Below, piece after piece: positions 1 to 9,946 of a stretch of DNA of 60,000 nucleotides. A program made the position numbers and the translations under genes. Below the pieces are notes generated by a model. It was not told the DNA's origin and did no database searches. It saw nothing but the letters and a program-made list of their open reading frames with translations. The DNA lies in the NCBI GenBank assembly GCA_030704615.1, contig CM060733.1, positions 12,836,001 through 12,896,000 of the forward strand. The letters are read 5' to 3'. The stretch's first letter is position 1. The number at the start of each line of letters is the position of its first letter. The stretch comes from Takakia lepidozioides. Lineage: Eukaryota; Streptophyta; Takakiopsida; Takakiales; Takakiaceae.

Positions 1-1
1 T

Positions 2-607
2 TCGGTGCCACCTCATATGTACCTATATGACCCAAAAGTTATGATGCAAAAGGATTCTCAAATTCGTTCATGGTTTCAAGCGGCCTGCAACCATTTGTCA
101 ACACAGAAATTCGGCATTGATGACATTTTCTATAAGGGACATGTGGCATGGAAGTACTTGCACGCTGCACCAGTAATTGGTACCCCACTCACCTGGACAG
201 ACAAGGAGCTCAGTGTCTACACCAATTTTGCTGTTCAGCGGTTACACCATGTTGTAAAATACAAACTTCCAGACATGGTAGGACAGCATTGTATGCCCCA
301 GATGATTACACAAAAAGTTCGAAAATTAAAACACCTGAGAGGCGATGAGGATTCTGATACAACTGTTTCTTCACCGAATTCTTTTGACATGGGAGAAGAC
401 TATGCAATTCAGATGGAAGAGAAGAAGCGAAGGGGATCTCCTATGCCGGAAAGGTTACCTCGATATCAGCCTCCAGAGGGCCTCACTTATCCAGGTAGTG
501 ATCAACCATCTCCGTCAACCAGAGACAGAGCTCGGGCTCGTACACACAGTCCGCCAAGAAATTCTCAACGTCAAGAAGGTGCTCACTCACAAAGGTTTGC
601 TAGTTGA
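2..607 (+). CDS. C-terminal part of an unknown protein, open at the window edge
   Basis: An open frame enters from the left edge and ends at a TAG (605-607), giving about 200 residues. I do not recognise it. The first 110 residues look folded, with several W, Y, H and C residues (for example SWFQAACNHL and GHVAWKYLH). The last 90 are charged and Pro/Ser/Arg-rich and look disordered. The tail runs straight into tandem-repeat DNA and a transposon graveyard, so an origin in a mobile element is likely. It could also be the last exon of a host gene whose body lies to the left. No splice site is needed inside it. Function is not assigned. Confidence 0.4.
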   Translation, partial: SVPPHMYLYDPKVMMQKDSQIRSWFQAACNHLSTQKFGIDDIFYKGHVAWKYLHAAPVIGTPLTWTDKELSVYTNFAVQRLHHVVKYKLPDMVGQHCMPQMITQKVRKLKHLRGDEDSDTTVSSPNSFDMGEDYAIQMEEKKRRGSPMPERLPRYQPPEGLTYPGSDQPSPSTRDRARARTHSPPRNSQRQEGAHSQRFAS

Positions 608-777
608 AATCAGTAAACCGTGAGGACACGGCTTTTTGAGGGGGGAAGGGGTAATGTTAGAGGACTGTCGGGGACTTAGACACTTATACGGGATCTGTAG
701 GGTACCCTTAATTTTTGCACAGACTGAGACCAACAGGAGCCTTAGGGGTGACAGCAGCGCACTGTAGAGGGGGGTTA

Positions 778-990
778 CACAGCCCGTCACAGCCGTCACA
801 GTCGTCACAGCAGACACAGCCCGGCACAGCCAACACAGCCCGTCACAGTCGTCACAGCAGACACAGCCGACACAGCCGACACAGCCCGGCACAGCCACAC
901 AGCCAGTCACAGCCCGACACAGCCAAACACAGTCGCACAGCCAGTCACAGCCCGTCACAGTTTCACACAGCCAGTCACAGCTTGACAGCT
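778..990. repeat. Degenerate short tandem repeat, CACAGCC/GTCACAG type
   Basis: About 210 bp made of variants of a 5-11 bp unit (CACAGC, CCGTCACAG, CCGACACAG). The open frames on both strands here (Ser/His/Gln-rich or Cys/Gly/Val-rich) are by-products of the repeat. The unit length is irregular, as expected for an old minisatellite. Confidence 0.85.
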
Positions 991-1130
991 GTCATGATCA
1001 TAGGGAACGAAGAGTAGGACAGGGAACGACTGTGGGGAACAACACCTGCGAAGGGAACATGTTAGTTCACAGACGACGGTTAGTGAGGGAAACGGTTAGA
1101 ACCGCGGATAGGAAGATAAAGGGAGAAACG

Positions 1131-1250
1131 GGGGATTCGGAGGGGGACTTCTTGGTGATAGATCATTCGGAAGGGGACTTCTTGGTGATAGATCATTCGG
1201 AGGAGGACTTCTTGGTGATAGATCATTCGGAGGGGGACTTCTTGGTGATA
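1131..1250. repeat. Four tandem copies of a 30-bp unit
   Basis: Four consecutive 30-bp units end in GGGGACTTCTTGGTGATA or close variants; copies start at 1131, 1161, 1191 and 1221. The first copy differs at its 5' end and copies 2-4 differ by one or two bases. As 30 is a multiple of three, the plus strand reads a 10-residue repeat (SEGDFLVIDH) within an open frame of about 85 codons, but nothing else supports coding. Confidence 0.9.
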
Positions 1251-2340
1251 GAGGAGAGGGGATCGGGCAGAGATGAAGAACGGAAGTGAAGATAGAGAGA
1301 TGATGAATAGATGCTTGATATATGCAAGGCTGTAATGATATTGTAGAGGAGATTAGAGACACAATGGCTTCGGCCTGATACCTGATAAATCATAATCGGA
1401 TACTTTTACGATACAAACACACTGTGTAGAGAGATCTGAGTGAAGATGTGGAATGAATGGATGAGTTGATGGAATCCAATAGATTGATAAAGCAAACTGA
1501 TACTTAATTATCAATGGTAAGATAGTTAACATGAATACCAAAAGGGAAACAAATAGGAAACACCCCCATGATACACTAGCTGTAGGTCATGACTGATTGC
1601 TCTGCGCGGGCTGAGTACTTAGAGATTTCCAACTCTTCAATCTTGGAGTTTCTGCCTCGAATAGCGAAGGGATGGGTGAGTAAAAGCCGCGCGACAGGCT
1701 GAGGCACCCTTGAGTGCCCAAGGCACTCAGGGAAGCGGAGGCGCTCACTAGGTGGAGCCCCGCACACCGGGTTGCGGTGGGGGTGGCTCCACAAGGGGTG
1801 GTGGTAGCTTAGTGGGACTTAGTGGGGGTGGCATAGGACTCACCATGGGGGCGGAGACCTCGTGGTGGGAGTCGTGGGGAGTCTTGGGACTCATCACGGT
1901 CCATAGGGGCCGTGGTGAGCGGGCCAAGACTCACCGCGACTCACCACCGGGAATCGAGGGTCTTCGTGGTGGTTCGCCATAAAATGGCATGGCTGGTTGT
2001 GAAACCCCCGCGGACAGCTACAGAAGTATATATAGGGAGTAGTAACCCCGAGAACGGTGCAAGCCCGTTGGTGACCAAAAGCTAGTGAGTAAGCGAGCGA
2101 GCCGGAAAGCGACCAAAGAGTGGGGAGCTGTTCCGGACTGCCATTTACCAAAGGGAATTCTCCTAGTCCCAATTAGGTGGAGGGTTTTAGAGGGAAGCGA
2201 AAGGGGACCGTTATGTCCCGGTGAGCAGCCGAAGCTCCAAGTTGGCCCGGGCGGCCAGGTTGGGAGTCAGGCGCGCATCAAAGCGAGTAACTATGACTTG
2301 AAGGGGAGTTTACCGAAGTGGGGTGCGCGACACACGTGGT
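1251..2340. other. Non-coding interval with a G-rich stretch
   Basis: No gene is recognisable. 1,750-1,970 is G-rich on the plus strand with repeated GGTGG and CTCACC blocks. A TATATATA-like box at about 2,026-2,033 is followed by direct runs such as AGTAAGCGAGCGAGCCGG. This could be a degraded LTR or leader, but no matching second LTR was found. Confidence 0.4.
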
Positions 2341-3065
2341 CTAGCAGTACTCCTGGCCGTGGTCTGCTGCTGAACTGATGTTATTGGTCTGCTACTTCCA
2401 CGGAGTCGAGTGTACTGTCTTGGTCTACCCCTGTACTGTATTGGTCTGTTTCATGTGGTCTGTGGTGTAGGTCTGTTCATTTTTATATATGATGTACACT
2501 TTTGTGGAACATTTCGTTAGTCTGCTGTTGTGGTCTACTGTCATTTGTGGTCGATGTTTTGTATTGAGTACTGCTCCACGTGGTCTGCTGGTGAACCGAT
2601 GTTATTGATCTCTCGATGTATGCAGTACTCCTCGCTGAGGTCTGCTGCTGAATTGATGTTATTGGTCTACTACCTCCACGAGGTGGACTTAGTTTGGACC
2701 ACGGTTGTTGGTCTGCTCCATGAGATAGTGGTATACTAAATTTGGTGGTCGCCTGAATGTGGGGCATAGGTCAGACCCATCATTAGTCGAGTGTACTGTC
2801 TTTGTGTACCCTTGTACTGTATTGGTCTGCTTCATTGAGCTATGTTTGCTTCATTACTCTACTACATTTGTTTACTGGTTCAGTTTGGCTCATTTATTGA
2901 CTTCACTGGTCTCCTTCATCAAACCTTTAAAAAGCACATTAAGGGAGTCGCAGATGCTCTGCCGCATTGGTCTACTACAAGTCAGTGCTGGTCTACTGTA
3001 GGTGATCTGCGATCATGGTCTGCCGCATTGGACAATTGCAGGTGACAATTGGTCTACCGCATTGG
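2341..3065. repeat. Diverged interspersed repeat tract built on GGTCTGC / GGTCTAC
   Basis: More than a dozen occurrences of TTGGTCTRC-like words are spaced irregularly by 20-60 bp, often with GTGTACTG or a GAATTGATGTTATTGG-type sentence between them (compare 2,370-2,395 with 2,641-2,675). The same heptamer, in either orientation, dominates two tracts inside the neighbouring Mutator-like sequence. No coding frame is convincing here. Confidence 0.6.
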
Positions 3066-4404
3066 ACAACTGCACGTCCTTTCCTTAGTTAGATTGATCC
3101 TTCTTTCTCAGTTCTGGACGATGAGACACCCGCCTCAGAGCCGAGTAAATATGGCTAACAGGGGGAAGGGCAGACACACGTTTCCCCTTAGTTTCATTTT
3201 CCGCCGAGCTTGAAAATGTTCCACAAAATCTTTTTTCCTCTTCAATGACATGTTGTTGTTGTCTTTTACACGATTGAACGCTCGTGCTGCAGCTGGGTGT
3301 AACATGTTGGAAGCTTTTTTGACGAGGATGTCCTGCATCTGCCCTCGGCAAACACGCACCGCAGACAACCAATGGTGTATAAGGGATGCGTCATTGTGTA
3401 CAAGGTCAAGCAGGTCGGTTATCTCCCGTTTCAAAATAGCTTCCAACAGGTCTGGCGTGAGCAACGACTCTGCCGTGTTCGGGGTTGCGCTTGCACGCAC
3501 ATTGTCGTTACCGCTTTCGATAACACATGCTGCCATGTCGTCGTGTTCGTCCAAATTCTCCAGCCCACCGTGAACAGTGCCGAGATGGGAACCACATGTC
3601 CGGACAATGAGACCGTCTTGCAGGTCTGGTTTTGGCAACTTTATGACCCGAACCTGGTGCTTGCACAGATTGTCTTTTAGCGCCCACGGGCAGGTGCAAC
3701 AGGCCCACTGCGACTCTGGATTGAACACGGTGTACGTTGTATTCGGATTGGAGGAGCTGATCACGTAAGCAGGCTGCCCAGGCGCTGCAGGCAAAGTCAC
3801 ACATGAAAGAGGTATGTCACGGGCTGCACATATTGCACTGGAAATGTGATTTTCCTGTTTATCGTTGCGAATAAACACATGCGTCTTCAGATGAATGCCG
3901 TACCAGTAGTGGACCAGTACACGCCTAGTCAACTCCCATATGAGCCAATTAGTTCTTCGACCGGTCATTTTGCCTTTGCCCATATTAAGTCTCGCCTTTA
4001 AGTTTCCGTGGTATGCCTCGATGCTTGCATTAGTATCTTGGCTTGCATGTGGAATGTTGCGGGCAGCCGTACACCACATAGCGATTTTGGGAACCCAGTA
4101 CACATGAATGTAGTGGAGGAACAACTGACCAGCAAGATATTTCTTTTTCATTGCCTTCAATTTTTTCTTAACCCACTTCACAGCTTCGTCTTATTTCTGC
4201 GGTCCACCTCTGCAGTACATAAGGTCGCCCATATCTGCCAACAGTTTCGAGGATGTTCCCGGATCACTGATTTTCTGGCATGATTGCTTGACCCAGGCCT
4301 TCCGTACATGCCAAAGGCAAAGGAAAATGCATACTCCTGTGAAAACAGACCTGCATGCGGCCACAAAGTCAGAAGTGCCTAAACCGGGCATTCGTATTCA
4401 GCAC

Positions 4405-4566
4405 TGCCACAAGCGTGAGACCAAACATGGCAGACCATATAGCAGACCCTAGAGCGGACCATAAGGCAGACCATAGGGCAGACCATAGGGCATATCAAGC
4501 TCCCAGGGCACCTCACCCCTGTGCACCAAACTCGCTGGGAACCCTCGGCAAACACTCAATGCTGCA

Positions 4567-4624
<58 letters not shown>

Positions 4625-4770
4625 AGAGGGAGGGCCATAGGGCAGACCATAGGGCAGAATGAGATGTGGCATACCGGATTCAGTACCGCCACAAGCGTGA
4701 GACCAGACAGGGCAGACCTTGCAGCGGACCATATAGCAGACCATAGGGCAGATTGAGATGTGGCATACCG
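4405..4770. repeat. GCAGACC repeat tract with a (GA)n microsatellite inside the MULE core
   Basis: The tract contains many copies of GGGCAGACCATA and relatives (4,429-4,495; 4,636-4,660; 4,708-4,752) and a pure GA run at about 4,570-4,623. A sentence around GCCACAAGCGTGAGACCA occurs twice (about 4,407 and 4,689), and a GAGATGTGGCATACCGGATT sentence twice (about 4,660 and 4,755), so the tract contains a roughly 280- or 95-bp duplication respectively. It splits the transposase catalytic domain. Confidence 0.8.
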
Positions 4771-4979
4771 GATTGCATTGATTTCTGCTTCAACGTCGTT
4801 GACAATGAAGGCATTTGGCCCCCAGGTGGGCTTTTCCTGAAGGAGGGCATCACGCAATGCTAGCATCCACGGGATAAGGTCTGATGTTCGATTGCGTGCT
4901 GACAATATGTATGCAACCGGAATTCCGTTCAACCATTGGTTGAACACCATAAATGTGTACAAGGGGAACTGCATGAAAT

Positions 4980-5255
4980 GACAATTTGTAGCAGACCAGT
5001 GTCGTACTGACAGGGCCTATTTTAACAGGGTGTACTAGCACAGGGTCTACTGCAATAGGGTGAAAACGCACATGGTGTACTGCAACTTGGTGAACACGCA
5101 CAGGGTCTACTGTAACAGGGTGAACACGCAAAAGGGTCTGCCCTAAAACAAAGTGCAGTGGAAGGTCTGCTGGAACAGGGTGTACTGGGACAGGGTCTAC
5201 AACAGTTAGGTCTATCGGGATTGAGGACGAATAAGCAATGCACCACAAGAGTGGG
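4980..5255. repeat. GGGTCTACTG / GGGTGTACTG repeat tract inside the MULE core
   Basis: A run of 12-30 bp sentences built on ACAGGGTCTACTG, ACAGGGTGTACTG and GGTGAACACGCA. It separates the DATFGTN catalytic block from the VFNQWLNGIP block of the MULE transposase. The words GGTCTAC and GGTCTGC are shared with the tract at 2.3-3.1 kb. Confidence 0.75.
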
Positions 5256-6729
5256 AGACCAATGTAGTATGCTATCATGCTAGCAGAAGCCCGTGGAGAG
5301 GGTCCATGGCAGACCTTGTGATGGTTAGTTCCAAATGTAGCGTCGCAAGCTACGATGCGCGCATGGCCCAAGTCCAACATCTTCTGCCGCTGCCAAGGAG
5401 TCTGAATCCCAATGGTGAAGGTCAAATCTCCATCAAAATGTTGAAATTTGGGTGCCAATGATTCTTCCTAATAGAAGAAGACCGAGTCCGGGTTTTGATC
5501 TTTCCACATACGCACGGATTGTGCGTCATTAGCGTGTTTTTTGAATGTCTGCCAGGCTCGTTTTTCAGCGAGATTTCGGACATCTTGCTTGAGGAGAAAG
5601 TCGTCGCGTGTCCATGCGTCTCCCAAGCCGCTGTTCTGCATGACGTGCTCCTTGTGTTCAATCATGACTTGGGCGACACTCAAGCCTCGAGACAAGCATT
5701 CCATGATCCACTTTTTGAGCTCCTCGCTAATATGTGAAGCATAAGCATATCGGCTGAAATGGAACTCAGAATATCCGCCATGAGAGGGTTTTCCGGACAC
5801 ATCCAGGTGTTGCATGTTGTTATAATATGTGATGACCCCAATGTCTGGAGCAAGATAATATTGCGAGACTTTGAAACAACAGAGATACCCACGCTTGTCA
5901 CCGTATTGGCTTTTCTTTCGTCTTGGACCTTTGTGACGATTACTGCTTCCAGCCCCAACGTCCGGACCTCCTCGCTTGACTTTAGGATCCGTGACAGTCA
6001 AATTGTTGGTGCGCTTGTCCTCTGGTCCATAGCAACACTGATACCTGGACAGGGTCGTATGTCATTGACACCCATGGAGTTCTGCAAGCATGTAAGACAG
6101 CCTAAACCCTATCTACATATGATGCATGTACATGTCCAGCAAGCACAAGCACAGGGCATGAACAAAGAGGCAGTGCGGGAATATGGTACATACATGACAG
6201 AGGTTAGATATGTGTTAGCTCTTGGAGCTCTTTGCGGTCCGGACTTCGCGTTAACATGCACATTTATGTAAAATTGGGTGGAACACCCGTCTCTACTCTC
6301 CTCTCCAAGTACAAAGTCGGGCACTCTCTGCCAGGGAATACAGGCCGTGCAAACCCGCACTTGAGAGCCCATGTATCCAGAGCGACTCTCGTTCTTTCAG
6401 TAAAGGTCTTTGCAAGAAAATGGCCCATCCTTTGGTGTTTGAAGACATTATCGTAGTGGACGTATAAGAATGCTTTCTGGTTGGGCATCGACGGCCGCTG
6501 CCATATACACTGCAGTACCCCTTCGCGCACTCGAAAGCACCTGCAATACGACTTGGAAAAGTGGAAGCAAAGGACGACAACACACATGTTCTTGGCAGGA
6601 CGGAAGCGCGTTGGCAGGAACAGACCAGAGGGAGGAAAAGATCGATGAAACAGTCTTCGCCCACGATTGGCGGCGGCTGCCATGCCCTAAATCCGGGCGG
6701 CTACGATAGCAGCGCGGCATCACAGTGAG

Positions 6730-6985
6730 ATGGCGGCACATCATCTGGGATGCGTTTGGGTCTGCCGGATCGGGCTGCTTGGCGGCAGACCCAGCAGACC
6801 CAGCAGCGGGCAGACCGATCTTGGGCAGACCCACTGGGGATCCGATGGCGGGCGGACCCAGCGGCGAGGGCGGGCGGCTGCGGGGCTAGGCGGCCGCGGT
6901 GCGCGGCTGGCAGGTGGGGGTGGGCGGGGCGGGGGAGGGCGACCCCGCGTCCGTGCGCCCTGTCCCACACGCGTGACATAAACTC
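6730..6985. other. GC-rich triplet-like tract
   Basis: Very GC-rich, with repeated CAGACCCAGCAG words (6,785-6,850) and G-runs (6,905-6,945). Long frames on both strands are compositional artefacts (Pro/Arg/Ala-rich). It lies at the upstream side of the MULE remnant. Confidence 0.5.
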
Positions 6986-7147
6986 CCAATTATTCAAAAA
7001 TGAGAGGCTTTTCTTGTATGGTGAATGTCGCATTTGTATCATAGTGGAACCTTGCGTTGTCATGTAGTGGAGTTGTTGTTGGTGTATTGCGATCAGAACC
7101 GTGTGCAAAGTTTGTGTGAACTGTTTGAATATGGATGCTTAAGTTAA

Positions 7148-8357
7148 CCCCTAAAGGACAAGGGCCAATTTTTGCCAAGACCTCAAAAACTGGACCCTGG
7201 CCCTCTAAAACATTTATATCTTGAGATTTACTAAGGCCCTGTAAAACTAACCGTTGGAATATACTCTCAACTACCCCACCTACGACCACAAAAACCCTGT
7301 CTAAATCCAACCAGCAGATCCAAAGAATATAATGTCTAAAGTGGTGCAAAACAAAAACAACATGAAGTAAATAGGGAAAACAAAAGTGCTTTTTCTATCG
7401 AATTTCCCATCTGCAAACTGGTCTGACATGACACTCTCCAGAATCTGGTGCCCTGTCATATAAGACACCGTCCCTGCAAATTTCATCTTTTTCTGACATA
7501 AGATCAGGTGGGCCGCTTTGTATGCTAAAAATGGGGGGTCAAATTTGGGGTTTTCCTTCGGGCAGGCAAAAAGGTTTGTTCAGAAAATTGAGGAAAAAGT
7601 TTGAGCCGTTCAGTTGGCAATCGCTCCGGTGGGAATGTTGTGGGTGGGTATGGCTTTTCCGCAAAAAAATTTCGGGCCAATCTGAGTCTCCTACTAGGTC
7701 TTTTTACCCCCTGCCCATGAGACTTGCAATTGCACCTATGTGGGCCTATAATTTTTGGGCAGTAGCCCTCTCTTGTGGAGGGTTTTAGGGGGTGCCTCAT
7801 CCTACCCGTCCCTAAATTGATTAGGCCTCCACCCCTCCCAAGGCATGTCCACTCCCCCACCCAGGTTCGGTCTCGAGCTGCGCACCGCTGTGCATCAATT
7901 GAATCTCCTCCCACGCTCCCCCCCACAACAACAGGTTTGACACCAAACCACACCCGGAGCTACCATCACCATTGATTCCAGCTTGGGGATTAGGCATGGA
8001 GATCTTCGAGGCAGGTCGGCTGCGGGTGCCATTTAGGGGTAAGTGGCGCAATAAAGGGTGTTGGGAGACGCGCCACCCTCCCATGGGGGGTGCATGGAAT
8101 TTCACCCTAACCTGACCCTAGTTGCCACGTCATCCTCAGGGCAGGTTAGATGGTGGAAAGTGGCCTCAAAATCACGAATGTGGCGGACTCTACGCTCTCC
8201 ACGTGGCAATTGCCAGGTCGTATGACCAATTGGGAAATGCCACGTCATACCTGACTTGATTTCCAATCGAATGAGCCTATGTGGGCCCACATCAGGCTTC
8301 ACCAGCCTGTTTTCTAAACCCAACCGACCCAAGTTGGGTCGTTTTGACACTTAGGGG
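7148..8357. mobile_element. Non-autonomous piggyBac-like element (MITE-like) with TTAA duplication
   Basis: The 1,210-bp segment starts CCCCTAAAGGACA and ends with the reverse complement of CCCCTAAGTGTC. TTAA lies immediately outside on both sides (7,144-7,147 and 8,358-8,361). TTAA duplication plus a CCC(C)TA terminus is the hallmark of piggyBac elements. The ends match those of the element at 55,563-59,863. A sub-terminal palindrome (CCGACCCAAGTTGGGTCG, about 8,325-8,342) resembles one next to that element's left end. No transposase is seen inside, so movement would have needed another copy. The terminal repeat is short (about 10 bp), which is why confidence is not higher. Confidence 0.75.
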
Positions 8358-8361
8358 TTAA

Positions 8362-9946
8362 AGGAAACTGTGAGAGCAGGAATTCCCGCCATGTCTTATT
8401 TGTTTGGATGCAACTAGGCGAACAAAAATGAATATGCAGCGTAGTCCGTCAGGGGCATGGTATGAGGATTGTTGTAGGAGTATAGATCGGGGCTAAACTA
8501 GCTGAGGCGCTAAATAAAAAATTGAAAATACACATAAAAGGTGACAATATAAGGTTGCGACCTAAACAATAGCATGCAGTTGGGTATGTAGCAGAGATGT
8601 GCTAAAAAAAAGGCGGCGTTCCGCCCTCCTCTCTCCTCTCAGAAAGGGCGAATGGGTAATATTGACTTTGAAAAATGCACGGTGTTACGTGGTCCAAGCT
8701 CCGGCGCGGCGTGCCATGAGTTTTCATATTTTTCAATTTAAAATATGTAAATATTAATATGTTTTTTAAAAACCTTAATGAATTACATCTTATCAGGTGG
8801 CGGGGGTGCCAAGAAGCAAAAAAAAACATTACAGGGGTTCGGTGTTACACCGTTACAACACTTACTTCGAAGTGACCTCATGCGCCCCTGGTCAATAACA
8901 GTTGGCTTTCTTCTAATTGAAATCCGTTTTACACATCATGGTCTGCTGGAGGGTCTGCCAATCCGCTCGAAGGTGTGGAAAAACATGGAGACCCATCAAC
9001 GGATCTCAAGAAGCTAATCACCCTCTTCTTACAAATGTTCGCACCCTGAAGAGACAGGACCACCCCCTTTTGCACGAGGCTTGGGACTGGAACCCCCTAC
9101 CCCCCTGTACTATCTCCATCCTGCTTCTTGAGACACATTCAAGCTAATAAGATTTGGACACAGCAATTTATGCAAGACTGGTGTGCTAGGCAGGTCTTTC
9201 ACCTGTGTTGCCCAGAGAACACTCTTGTATGATCCTGTACAACTGAATGCATGCAGGCTCAGTGGCATAAGTGGAAGAGAGCACTGATAGAGGGTTTGGA
9301 GGTGTTATATCCATTTCATTCAGGGAAGGCATGCATATATCAGATCTTTACCCCAAAGCGGCAGTTTCGATCAAGTAACATGAATGAAATGCAGCTGCAC
9401 AGAGAGGGTCCATCTTCATGTCACTATTCCTCAGTGGGACTGAGATATATTCGTAAACCACATAGACTGGCCACAAAACATCACCGGTGGAAAGAGGCTA
9501 ATGCAGGGAAACTGCTCTGGGGCACTACAAATCTAAAAAGAACAGTTAGGATGAGAGGAACCAAATAGACTACTGCAGCCTCAGGCCGGTTTCAGATAGC
9601 TGTACACCTGGTATCTCCAAGACTAGGTTGCCTTGAGAGGTGCTAGACAATGGTATCCCTTTCCCCTCACTAAGTTTGAAAAGTGGCTAGAACATTTTAA
9701 TCAATTTCTTCCCACAAACCAAAGAAACACAAATCCATTGATTATTGAAGCTCGTCTGTCAGGCACATAAATCATAGTCTCCATTGCCCTGTACAGATCT
9801 GCTGAAATATATGCTCACAGCAAGAAATTATTTCACGCTGCAACAAGGACAAAAGATATTATTCTTGGGCCCACAAACCGAATCCTACCATGTACTTACC
9901 CATCATAACCACTTTCAAAAGATGCATGCAGGAGGCATAGAGGTAT
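8362..9946. other. Intergenic region upstream of nothing recognisable, downstream flank of FKBP20-1
   Basis: Open frames are short, without domains or codon bias, and no RNA gene was found. 8,700-8,790 is AT-rich. The part next to 9,946 should contain the 3' untranslated region and polyadenylation signals of the FKBP gene on the minus strand. Confidence 0.4.

Larger units (their letters stand above)
3135..6683 (-). pseudogene. Broken Mutator-like (MULE) transposase with SWIM zinc finger
   Basis: Pieces of one protein read right to left in several minus frames. A Cys-rich N-terminal part lies at about 6,680-6,110. An N-terminal domain is at 6,001-5,468. The catalytic core starts at 5,458-5,330 with DLGHARIVACDATFGTN, where DATFGTN holds the first catalytic Asp of MULE transposases. 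The core continues at 4,974-4,780 (VFNQWLNGIPVAYI, then FIVNDVEAE). A further core segment at about 4,390-4,190 carries the typical LCLWHVRKAWVKQ. The last part, 4,181-3,135, has TNASIEAYHGNLKARL and a SWIM finger (CCTCPWALKDNLCKH). Frames change between blocks and two repeat tracts (4,400-4,780 and 4,980-5,250) interrupt the core, so no intact protein can be made. In life it would cut and paste DNA in the nucleus. Terminal inverted repeats were not located. Confidence 0.85.

Noticed and set aside
587-958. Cys/Val/Gly-rich minus frame resembling a repeat-rich secreted protein
   Set aside because: It is the translation of the CACAGCC repeat tract and has no other coding support.
4513-4974. Long minus frame ending in a run of Leu-Ser repeats
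   Set aside because: Only its first part is MULE transposase; the Leu-Ser run is a translated GA microsatellite.
6741-7067. Overlapping Pro/Arg- and Gly/Ala-rich frames on both strands
   Set aside because: GC-rich composition opens all frames; no domain or homologous text is visible.
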